DNA of 60,000 nucleotides from positions 621,176,476-621,236,475 of the forward strand of contig NC_081408.1 of assembly GCF_030272615.1 (NCBI RefSeq), given 5' to 3'. A program made the position numbers and the translations under genes. The notes under the pieces are model-generated. The model had not been told where the DNA came from and did no database searches. It saw only the letters and a list, made by a program, of their open reading frames with translations. This stretch comes from Cryptomeria japonica. Taxonomy: Eukaryota; Streptophyta; Pinopsida; Cupressales; Cupressaceae. This document shows, piece after piece, positions 1 to 10,661 of this stretch (positions within the stretch are counted from its first letter, which is position 1; each line of letters starts with the position of its first letter).

Positions 1-1404
1 CTATTGCAGGTTTGGGCTTACGAGTATCTACCAGTGATGAGGCCGATACACTTCAGAGGCAAGGGACATGGACGCAGTTTTGTGCATCTATACGATATGA
101 TCACCTTGCAGCCGCAAATTGGCAGGTTGGAGCATTGGCGGCGGGTGCTAGATGATATCGATGTGGTCATATGGAGACCATATCTAGGCTGCGAGGAGTG
201 GGAGGATGACGCAGTGGAGCTGCCCTACACCTTCTGGAGCAGGTACCTGATTGGGCAGACGCCCTATGTGCTAGAGAGGCAGCTTGTGGACAGGGTTTGC
301 AGGCAGTATGGCAGGATCCAGAGGATGCCACGGGGCTCGGGCATGTATGCCCGCACAATCAAAGATCAGGCATAGTTTGGGCCACTATTGTCATATGATC
401 AGGCGCTTACACAGTTGGCCGAGATGGTGCCCCTACCCTGGGACATGTGGCCTGAGATTGAGGACGCCGGGATGGATGCTGAGTATTCAGCATATTGGGC
501 AGAGCATCCATTCCCACGATTGACAGATCCAGGGGAGCTATTGGATGGAGATGGAGGTGGGGACGATGATGATGATGGTGGAGGTGATGGGGGTAGAGGC
601 CGACGAAGGCGGAGGGGAGTAGTTGGGGAGAGGAGGGTTGCACCTCAGAGGGAGGGTGGGGAGGAGAGACAGGCTCAGGTGGTGAGGGGTCGCGGTGGAT
701 TGCCCTTACAGGTACCAGCAGCACAGGGTCCTAGGCAAGTACAAAGACAGGGGCAGGTACAGGGACAGGTGCCAGTACAGGCACAAGAGCAGGGACGGAG
801 ACAGGTACAGGCGCAGAGGCATGTACAGAGACAGGTACCCGTACAGGCACCAGTACAGGTACAGGTACAGGGGCAGGCACCTGCAGAGGGGGAGCCACAG
901 GAAGAGGCAGAGGCGGCTGACCCAGAGGAGGATGAGCTGATTGAGCTCAGGGAGATCTGCCAGGGCCAGCCAGATGAGATACAGAATTTGGAGAGTGAGA
1001 GAGATCAGCTTAGGACGAGGCTCAGAGATACTGAGCGGGAGAGAGATCAGGCTATCTAGCGCTATACAGAGGCTGAGACAGCACTGAGGGCAGGGAGACA
1101 GGCAGCGAAGGACATAGGGGTAGGATACGCATATGTCCTACGAGTTGGAGAGGAGATAGGGTACTGGAGGGACCTCTACTACGGTGCAGTGCCAGCAGAT
1201 CAGCAGGCGAGGAGCTTCCATAGACCGTCGCGTATAGCGATAACTACGGGAGGGAGTCAGAGGAGGTAGGCATCTAGTGGTGGGGTCATGGGTCCTCCAC
1301 CACCACCAGATAGAGGGGATAGGTAGGATGATCCTGGGGCGGGTCCTTCAGGGGCTCAGATTCCATCAAGGCCAGGTGGCTCCGAGGGAGGGAGTTCATC
1401 ATAG
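1..1404 (+). pseudogene. Plant mobile domain (PMD) ORF, antisense extra ORF of the gypsy element
   Basis: Frame 1 reads as one protein with stops at 373-375, 1057-1059 and further TAGs near 1267, 1324 and 1402. The first 125 residues carry the plant mobile domain pattern (WAYEYLPVMRP, then HWRRVLDDIDVVIWRPY). These are followed by an acidic stretch, a long Gln/Val/Pro-rich low-complexity linker (about 680-890) made of near-repeated CAGGTACAG units, a coiled-coil-like Glu/Arg segment and a proline/glycine-rich tail. The 5' end is cut by the window. It is opposite in strand to gag-pol. Extra PMD ORFs between pol and the 3' LTR are known for Tat elements, so it is most likely an element gene rather than a host MAIN/MAIL gene. 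It is inactivated by TAG codons that look like former CAG or TGG. Confidence 0.65.
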
Positions 1405-3138
1405 CCATAGAGGGCTCCCATTATATCAGTTTTGTACCATTTTTTGTATGATGATGTAGACACCTTCGGGTGATTGTAGCCATATGTATTTTTGACATCA
1501 TTGTATCATGACACTTTTTGATTATATATATGAGATGATTCATTTTTTTGCGGCAGCTATATGCATGTGTACCTATGTGATGAGATGTTCTTATAATGTA
1601 TGTTTCTATGTGATGCTTATGATATGGATGCAAATATGTATATGATGCAATGCAATATATTTTGTTCTTTTATGTTTTATATGCGTATGCATGATGCAAA
1701 TGTGAATGTATGTAATGCAGATGAATATGATAATGCAATTGTAGATTGTGCTAACAGGTGTTGTGTGCAGGATGTGATGCAGTTGTGATATCTATATGTA
1801 TGTATGAAATGCTTATATGTGGTGATGCAGGTGCAACTACATGAAATGCAAATGTTTTTGGTGTGTCATTATACTCAGTTATGTGATAGCAGGCTACGCG
1901 GACTCGAGAAAGATGATGGAAGTCAATCAAGAAAGGGGGATGAAAGATAGAAGATATGAAAGTGAAAGAGCTTCTTGTGCGTTATCATCATTGAGCTTTA
2001 TTATGGCAAAATAGGTTATGACAATCGAGGCATATGTTTGACCCAGAAAGTCATTGTACCTGTTTGCATGGAGATAAGACAGTCACAAACAAGGAATGCC
2101 CCAATTCATACTAGACTCACAGTGTCCTCATATCCTTGGACAAGTCATAGCATTACTAAGAGACAATCCACAAACATCAAAGAAAAATAAGTGACGATAC
2201 CTCATCCTCGCCTTTCTAGTCAAAGACATCCTGGAAATAGAATCTATAGTCAGAGACATCCTGGAAAAGCTAAAAGACATGTCACCAGAAAGATAAAATC
2301 AAAAGAAAATGAAGACTCGACACCGACACCCACTGTAGTCCTCAAGTTTAGTGTCTCTTGTCACTTGTATAAGTCTTATTTGATTGTGGTCACAATGTTT
2401 ACTTTCACAAAAAGGATAGATAGCACTGAACCATAATGTTGTCTGAGTCTATTGAAAGATTTGATTTGTTGAAGCCCATTGTTGCTGCTGTCTCATCTGA
2501 AACTGACTGAATCCATGAAACTGATACTTTATTATGGAGAAGATGAAACTTTATTGCGGATCTGTGATGCAAATGTTGCTTTATTGCGGATTGTGCGCAA
2601 ATAGACTGAAGGAAGCTGGAAGAAACTGTACTCCTCGAAACATGTGATGTTCTCAGTTGCACACCCATTACTAGACATAGGATTTGCCTTAGCCACAGAT
2701 AGGATCTAATTTATTATGGATGGAAAGGGAGGTGAAAAGGGAGGTTTATTATGAATGGCTAACCAATCTTGGGTAGATCAATAAAAAGCCATGATGGGAA
2801 TGGGTAAGTTTATTATGAACGAATAGGTTGTGAGTGTGTGCAAAATGAAGGGATGAAAGAGAATCCTGAAGGAGGGAGGAGCAATGTCTCTACGCATGGC
2901 GCTGGTGACCCAGTTTTCACCATGGTACTTGCCCAGGGCGCCACCGAAGTGGTTTTCACCATTGGACGAAATTATTTCTCTTTACTTTTTTCGATTTTTC
3001 AAATTTTTTTGTGTCACAAGGCGCCTGTTTGCCAGGTTTTCACCAAGTAACGATTTTTTTGTTTTATAATTTTTTTTGTATTTTTGAAATTTTTTGATTT
3101 TTTTTTTTGTATTTTTGAATTTAGAATATTTTGAAGAG
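1405..3138. other. Spacer between PMD ORF and pol of the gypsy element
   Basis: No convincing coding sequence. From about 1560 to 1860 the DNA is dominated by irregular ATG/ATGCA words (low complexity). From about 1990 to 2830 a TTTATT(A/G)(T/C)GG-like word recurs seven times. Between 2990 and 3115 there are long T runs. The word TGTAGACACC at 1454-1463 matches the outer end of the 5' LTR but on the other strand. Short ORFs here look like chance ORFs. Confidence 0.5.
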
Positions 3139-5352
3139 CTATGTGTAGAACCTGCGAAGGTGCATGCTGTTGATAGGATCCTCCAAAGGTTCACCTTCTG
3201 TAGTTGAGAGCTAATATGCCCCAGATCCATATGCTGCTGTAATGATGTAAGGACCAAGCCAATTTGGTTCGAACTTGCCCTTCTTCTCTTTGTCTTGTTG
3301 ATTCTTGGGGTTTTTTCTGAGAACCAAGTCACCTACCTCAAATGTGCGAGGCTTGACCTTGTGATTGTAGCTGCGACTCATTCATTGTTGGTAAGCCTTG
3401 AGATGATTAAAAGCAGTTTGTCTTCGTTCATCCAGTAGTTCTAGTTCTTGTAAGCGAGAGACCTTGTATTCTTCATCAGTGATGATGTTTTGCAAAGAGA
3501 CCCGTAAAGAGGGTAACTCGACCTCAATAGGCAAGATGGCTTTAGTGCCATAAACAAGTGAATAGGGTGTAGCTCCTGTAGGTGTACGGACACTTGTGTG
3601 ATAGGCCCAAAGTGCAGGATTGAGTTGGATATGCCAATTACAACCAGCGTCGTCGACTGTCTTCTTGAGGATTTTAAGGATTGTTTTATTAGACGCCTCA
3701 GCTTGGCCATTACCTTGGGGGTAATACAGTGTGGAGAAACGATGGGAAATATGGAAGCGGTCACAGAGTTCATGAACATCCTGATTTTTGAAGGGACGCC
3801 CATTATCAGTGATAATGGAAATAGGAATACCGTATCGGCATATGATATAGTTAAGGATGAAGGTAGCAATCTATTTTCCAGTGACTTGTGTGAGAGGCAT
3901 GGCTTCAATCCATTTTGTGAAATACTCTGTGGCTGTGATAATGAATTTATGACCATTGGAAGAAGGAGGGTGAATCTTGCCTATGAGATCGAGTCCCCAC
4001 TGACAAAAGGGCCAAGGAGACGCAAGTGGTTGTAGTTCTTGTGCTGGCACATGTATGAGGTCTCCATGAATTTGACATTGCTTACATTTCTTGACAAACT
4101 GATATGAGTCTTTTTCCATATTGGGCCAGTAATATCCAGTCCTAATGAGTTTCTTGGCCAAGGTAGGACCACTAGCATGTGGACCACATATCCCTTCATG
4201 CACTTCACGTAACACAATCTGAGCTTCATAGCTTTCTAAACATCTAAGAAGAGTGCCATCTAGACCTCGCCAGTATAGGATATCAGCTAAAATGACATAT
4301 CGAGAGGATTGGCGAATGAAGGTGCGACGTTGGTTATTTGATAGATCAGGAGGTAGGGTATTGTTGCGAAGGTATGTGAAGATGGAACCATATAACTGGG
4401 ATTCAGGACCAACAATGCATATCATTTTAGTAGGAGTGATCTCATATGAAGGAACTAACAGGTTGTCCACCAAGAACTCATAGCAGGTCTCATTTTGAGG
4501 TAGATCAATCAGTGAAGCAATTGTAGCCATGGCATCTGCAGCACGATTCTGCTCTCTTGGTATCTGCTCAAAATCTATCTTTATGAAATGTTGTTTCAGA
4601 TCATCCACCATTTGCTTGTAAGGCAGTAATTTTTCATCTTTTGTTTGGTAATCATCAGTTGCTTGATGGATGACAAGTTGGGAATCCCCAAAAACATGAA
4701 GTTCCTGGATCTTCCACTGAACTGCAATTCGTAATCCAGTTGTTAATGCCTCATATTCTGCTATATTGTTAGTGCAAGGAAATGATAAGCGGTATGATTT
4801 TGGTATAGAATCTCCTTGAGGAGTTATAAAGAGAATACCAGCTCCTGCCCCATGTTGTGTGTATGAGCCGTCAAAGTATAGTTGCCATGGCTTTGCATGT
4901 GATATTGTTAAAATGGATTCATCTGGAAATTCTGAATTTAGAGGAACATCATCAATCATGGGGGCATCTGCTAATTGATCCGTGATGGATTGTCCTTTTA
5001 TTGCTTTTCTATCCACATACTTGATGTCGAATTCACTAAGGATCATTACCCATTTGGCCAGCCGCCCAGTAAGTGTTGCTTTATTGAGAAGGTATTTTAA
5101 TGGATCAATTCTTGCAACTAACTTAGTCTTATGAGTGAGCATATAATGTCATAATTTCTGCGAACCAAAGACCACGGCGAGACATGCAAACTCGATTGGT
5201 GTGTAGTTTAGCTCATATCCCACCAATGTGCGACTGATATAATATACAGCCTTTTCCTTGCCCTCAGCAATTTGTTGTGCTAGGAGTGCCCCCAGCGCTG
5301 TTGGAGTAGCTGATATGTATAGTAGCAAATGTTGATCTGGAACTGGTGGCAT
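3139..5352 (-). pseudogene. gypsy pol, 3' half: RNase H, archaeal-type RNase H, integrase
   Basis: One reading frame continues from RT to the stop at 3139-3141, with stops at 5149-5151 (TGA), 3871-3873 (TAG), 3382-3384 (TGA) and 3211-3213 (TAG). First comes the Ty3-type RNase H remnant (5352-5149). The segment 5142-3871 holds a second RNase H with catalytic-type residues in YFDGSYTQHGAG, AEYEAL, FGDSQLV and an Asn-Arg-Ala-Ala-Asp motif. Then follow an HHCC zinc site (HEGICGPH ... CKQC) and the first integrase Asp (GLDLIG). After the 3871 stop the frame continues with TDNG and GQAEA, completing the DDE triad, and a GPY-like C-terminus (WLGPYI). The dual RNase H places it in the Tat lineage. 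All four stops fit C-to-T changes of CAG or CGA. Confidence 0.85.
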
Positions 5353-5499
5353 CAGAACGAGCGGATTCGAGAGATAATCTTTGAGCGTCTGAAAAGCTTG
5401 TTGACAGTTATCATCCCATTTGAATTTGATATTTTTATGTAGCAGGTGTTGAAAAGGATTACACTTATCTGCAAGTTGTGCTATGAATCTTCGTATAGA

Positions 5500-6771
5500 C
5501 TAGAGTCTCCCTTGTAAGGATCGAAGTTGACTGATATTTCTGGGTGGCGACATGTTCAAGATATCCTTGACTTTTGCTGGATCGGCTTCGATTCCTCTTT
5601 TAGACACAATGAATCCTAGGAGCTTCCCGGAGGTTACTCCAAAGACACATTTCTTGGGGTTTAATCTTACTTTGTATTTTTCCAACTGATCAAAGACGAC
5701 TGAAAGTATGTCCAAATGTGTATTTCTATCTACTGATTCACCCAAGAGATCATCAACATAATCTTCCACAGTTATGTGCATGAGATCATGAAAGATAGTG
5801 GTCATTGCTCTTTGATATGTAGCACCTGCAATTTTTAGCCCAAAGGGCATGACATTCCAACAGAAAGTTCCCCAAGGACAAGTGAATGATGTTTTGTGTC
5901 GATCTTCGGGTGCGATCCTTATTTGATTATAACCAGAAAATCCATCCATTAATGATAACATTTCGTGACCTACTGTGAGATCAACGATCAAGTCAATATT
6001 TGGTAATGGGAAGTCATCTTTTGGACAAGCTTTGTTGATGTCTCTGAAATCTGTACATATTCTGATACTATGATCTGGTTTACTGACAGGTACTAAATTG
6101 GAGATCCATTCAGGATAATCAATTGGGCGTATGAATCCGACATCCAATAACTTCTCCAGCTCTGCTTTGACTAGTAATGCCACTTGTGGATGCATTTTTC
6201 TTAATTTCTGTTTCACTGGCTTTGCCCCTGGTTTGACTGTCAAATGATGCATTACCAAATCCGGATCTAGTCCAGGCATATTAGCGTATGACCATGCAAA
6301 GTTGATTTGTCGTTCCTTGAAGAAACTTATGAACTGTGACCTTTCAGACTCTGTCAATGATTTAGCCAGGAATATGTTGTGTGGAACCTCTTCCGTACCA
6401 ATATTTGTTTTGACAGTCTCCTCTACCAACATGGATGACTTTTCCTCATACGAGACTGGGAGAATGTCAAGCCTTCCATCTTCGGGTGCCTCAGAGAGGT
6501 TTTCGCCCTCAGATACGTCCTTTCTTTTTACTTTTTTGGGATCAGATAGCGCCACAGTGTGGTTTTCGCCATAAGACCCTTGATTTGTTCTTATTTTCAC
6601 ATTTTTGCGACTGGAAGGTCCGACACCCTCACCAAAATATGCGATGTTGTTGAGTTCTATAGTGTACCCTGCTTTATGGTCCCCAAGGGGAAGATCATCT
6701 CGTATGCCAAGATAGTCAATAATAGCTTCATCATTTTGGAAGGTGTCAAATTGTGCTGGTCCATCCTGATC
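5500..6771 (-). pseudogene. gypsy reverse transcriptase
   Basis: The 366-residue open segment (6600-5500) contains the canonical RT blocks in order: GFIRPIDYPEWISN (about residue 155), a KACPKDDFPLP block near 190, SLMDGFSGYNQI near 217, MPFGLKIAGATYQR near 250, the catalytic YVDD at 281-284, and the LLGFIVS block before the RNase H connection. It is closed by TAG at 5500-5502 in the middle of the conserved LRSLQGRL motif, so the stop is a lesion and not the natural end. The frame is the same as that of gag, protease and integrase. The upstream linker up to the TAG at 6772-6774 is acidic and poorly conserved. Confidence 0.88.
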
Positions 6772-8517
6772 CTAGTCAATGAGTTGGTGGTGGACAAGGG
6801 GAAGGCCTTTAATGTCTTCGGAGTTTGTGGGGTTAAGAGTGAAGATGTGGTTATATTCAGGTATGTCGAGGTAATTATCGAGGTCATCGATGGCACTCTC
6901 CTCATTAGTCTCGATCGCAAGCGAATCCAAATTGTCATCACTAGTAGCGCATTCTGGGATAGGTGTTCTCATCCTATGTGATTTCGACCTAGAACCTTGA
7001 GACGAAGACTGTACGGAATCCTCATGGTTTGTTTCTTGACCAACTCTAAACTTTTTATAAAATTCCTCTTCTTCTGTGGGTTCATCTGGCTCTCTGAATA
7101 TCTCGGTGAGCTCATAGTCACTGGAGGATTTGTCTGAACCCCATTCCCACTCGTTGGAGTCTGTGGAATAGCGATCCTCTTGTTGAATTTTGGCAACTTT
7201 GATTTGTGATGCCTTTTATGTCCTTTTAGTGTGGATCTTGGAAGTCAGGAAACCAAGTCCCTTCAAGTGTTCCCTTTTTACAGTCAATTCAAGTTGTAAG
7301 GGTTCCATAACGCCTTCCTTTCGTAACCCAAGAGGGCTTTTTCCATCATACCCGAATTTTTGTAGAATCTTGAAGCCTTTGCCATATTTCTCACAGGGTA
7401 TATTGATCTGATCTTGTGTGTCATCTTCAATGTCTTTGTGGAGCATTTTGTATAAACCTTCCTCTTCCAGTTCGCCCCATCTTTGAAAGGTAGTAGGATC
7501 CCATTTGAATACTATGATGGATATTTGCTTGTTAGGATGTGGCCATCCATATTCTTTTGGAGAGCTCATGACTTGTCGTAAATACATGGTCTGATTTAAA
7601 GTGTATTCTCCCATGCCTTTGTCTTGAAATCTGCCTTTAAGTTCACCCTGTTTTGATCTCGAAGGTTTCAATGGCTCAGGGTCAATGTATGCCGAAGAAG
7701 GAACAACTTCACGATTACTAGGAATGATGATCTCAGTATGTGATCTCAAGTTATTGCAATGTATGAACGGATTAGGATCGCCGTTAACTGTTACCTCGAC
7801 TCCGTTGTGAGGAAACTTAATGCATTGGTGATATGTCGATGGGACTGCCCTCATTTCATGAATCCAAGGACGTCCTAGCAATATATTATAAGTGAGATCT
7901 AAATCCAGGACTTGACAAACCACATCCTTTGTAACCGGCCCAATTCTTAGAGGTAAGGTGACCGTGCCCTTGGATGAGCGTTCTTCATCATCATATGCCT
8001 TGATGGTGATTTGATTTTTTGAATTCACAGCTTTATCGGAATATCCCAATTGTTTAATGGTGTTCAATGTACAAATGTTTAGACCAGCTCCTCCATCTAT
8101 CAGGACTCCCTTTTTTCGATGTTTGTGTATGAAGGCTTCAATATGTAATGGTGCATTATGTGGCTGACTTACGAAGGCGTCATCAGCTTCTGTGAATGTA
8201 AGGGAATGTGGAATGGAAAGGTATCCCACCATGGCTTGAAACTGGTCCACGTTCAGTTCAGTAGGAACAGCGGTGTCTCTCAAGATTTTGTCAAGAATAG
8301 CTTTATGAGCGGGGGATATGCGTAAGAGCTCAAGGATGGAGATGAGCACGGGTGTCTTCCCTAACTGTTCTACAAGGTCATACTCAGGTTTGGTAGATGA
8401 AGAAGCGGTGTTTTTAGTTGAGGCACCTGGCAAAGTAATTTTACCTCGACGGGTTGTAACATGACATTCAGAAGTAGGTTCGGAAGAAGATCCAACACCT
8501 CTTAGGACAATCTTGGG
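6772..8517 (-). pseudogene. gypsy aspartic protease with G-patch domain and acidic linker
   Basis: The 405-residue segment 8433-7216 carries a retropepsin-like site, VLIDGGAGLNICTL (residues 110-123), with DGGA replacing the usual DSG/DTG, as in many plant Tat and Ogre proteases. It also carries the family motif LDLTYNILLGRPWIH. At its C-terminus (about residues 345-400) is a G-patch-like, glycine-rich domain (KYGKGFKILQKFGYDG, then LKGLGF), a predicted nucleic-acid-binding module. The frame passes TAA at 7216-7218 and continues through a Ser/Glu/Asp-rich linker to TAG at 6772-6774. It follows gag in the same frame, separated only by the TGA at 8518-8520. Confidence 0.82.
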
Positions 8518-10661
8518 TCACTGAGGAGGATTCTCAGGGTTTTTGTTCTTGATGGTAATAGTAGAGATATGATTGTCCATCGAGATATGATTGATAGTTG
8601 AATCATAGTTGTAAGGTGCTCTAGTATAGTTGGCTTGATCATCTGTGACTTTAGCTTTTCCCTTGTCGTGCTTTGGGAATGGTTCCTTAAACATCTCATG
8701 TTCTTGATTGGATGAGTGTCCCTCAATTTCAATGTCACCTCTATCAATGAGATCTTGCACAATATTCTTCAGTCGATGACAATTACCTGTTTTATGACCC
8801 TTGCTCTTATGAAATTCACAATACTCATCATCATTCCACCAATTTGGTTTGACCTTTGGTTCATATGGAGGAAAATCTAGAACTGTGATCACTTTGTTTG
8901 CCACCAACTTTTTGAAGACTGACTCAAGTGGTTCTCCCAATGGAGTGTACTTCCTTCGTGATCTAGAAGTTGTTTGAGTATTCACTTGATTGTTTGTAGA
9001 ACTTGATCCTGAAAAGATGAATTTGGGTCGCACCGTGTTGGCATCAACAACACCATCATTGACTGTGTTCTTGTTTTTATTCCAAAATCTTGGCTTGTCT
9101 TTTCCTTTAAAGTCATCTTTGTTTTCCTTGAATATCTTAATAATTCCTTGTTCAATTAGGACCTTCTCTATTGCTAAGCCTTTTTCAATGACGTCCTTTA
9201 AGGTAGACAAACAAGCTTTCCTTAGATCATAGCCAATGTCCTTGTTAACATTTTGTGTGAACATATCTACCATTTGTTTTTGAGGAATTTCACAAGAGCA
9301 TCTGCTGGCTAGATTTCTCCATCTTTGTAAAAATGATGCAAAAGATTCTCCCTCTTTTTGCTTGGTGTTGCACAAAGTAGTGACTGATATGTCTGTCTCT
9401 ATGTTGTAGGAGAAATGTTGAATAAATGCCTCTGCTAGATTACCCCATGAATTAATACTAGGTGGGAGTTGGGAGAACCATTCCATAGCTTGATCACCTA
9501 AGCTTTGTGGGAATAATCTCATTAAATATGTCTCTTCTGCTGCTACCTCAATGCAAGCTGTGAAAAACTGTCTTATGTGTGCCTTAGGATCCCCTTTTCC
9601 TCTATACTTATCAAATTTAGGCGTCACAAAATGTGTAGGAAATGGAGGCATTGGAATGCTCTTATCAAATGGATAAGGACATATGTCTCTCATTGTGTAT
9701 GTTGGCTTCGGTGCATTTATGTCCTCCATTTTCTTTTGTAAGTCTCTGATTTGTTGCTCCAAATTGCTCTTAGGTGGAGATCGACTTCTTGAACCATACC
9801 CCATGTTTGAGACACCAATTTGAGGAGGAGCTTGTTGCATATATGGATGATATTGATCATACACATGTTCATATGGAGGAGGTCTATATTGATGCGGCAT
9901 ATATGGAGCACTTGGTATAGATTCATGTTGAGGAACACCATATTTATTTTGTGCATGTATGTCATACTCTACAGGCATGTCATGTTGCATTGTGTTGCCC
10001 CCAAATTTGACATGAGGTTTCCTTGTGTCCAAATTTGAGCATGCCTTTGAACATCCAATTGTTTTGGTTGATCCGTAGCTTGAGTATGTGATTGAGCATA
10101 TCTGTCTGCGTAAGACCTCCATAATGGTCTGCGAAGGTGAGTATCATATGTTTGACCATGTGTATGTGGGACCGCTGGTTTTTGAAGCAAAGCTAATGGT
10201 GATTCAGGTACCATGTGTGGTCCTCTATTTCCTCCACTATTAGGTCTCCTTTGATCCATATTGGAGTGAGGTTGTTGCAAAGGTCTATGTTCCATTATTT
10301 GAGACATGTCAAAATCATGAGGTATCTTGGCTCCACTTTGTGCCATCATTTGTAAGAAGTATTGTCTATCCCTCCTCATTATTTCCTCAACCAATCGATT
10401 GAAATGGGGATTCATAATGGATTCTTCCACATCTACTGAATGTACTGAAAAGTTGTCCACATTGTCATTGTGTGTAGCATTGTTGTTTGTAGTGTCTGCA
10501 TTCTCCACATTTGGAATGTTTCTATAGACATCCATGTCCAGCAATGTAGTGTGATCAGTATTGAAAAACAAATCATTGTCATACTCATAAGAACTCATGT
10601 TTGCGGACTCTTGAGCCTCTTTAGTTTCTCTCCTAGTTTTTTGAAGATGGGTTTCAACCAT
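8518..10661 (-). pseudogene. gypsy gag polyprotein
   Basis: The N-terminal part lies in one frame (10661-about 10003) and the rest in another (about 9997-8518). The two join at a run of five C on the + strand (9998-10002); one missing base there would restore a single frame. The protein has an Asn/Asp-rich N-terminus, a proline/tyrosine-rich stretch, a Retrotrans_gag capsid domain (EWFSQLPPSINSW, AFIQHFSYNI, a WRNLASRC block near residue 270) and a zinc knuckle of the plant gypsy type (CEFHKSKGHKTGNC, Cys-x2-His-...-His-x4-Cys). The TGA at 8518-8520 fits a former CGA codon, so gag was probably fused to protease as one ORF. Confidence 0.85.

Noticed and set aside
3441-3956. 171-codon minus-strand ORF
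   Set aside because: It is an out-of-frame shadow; the adjacent frame reads the integrase motifs TDNG and GQAEA and continues to the pol stop at 3139.
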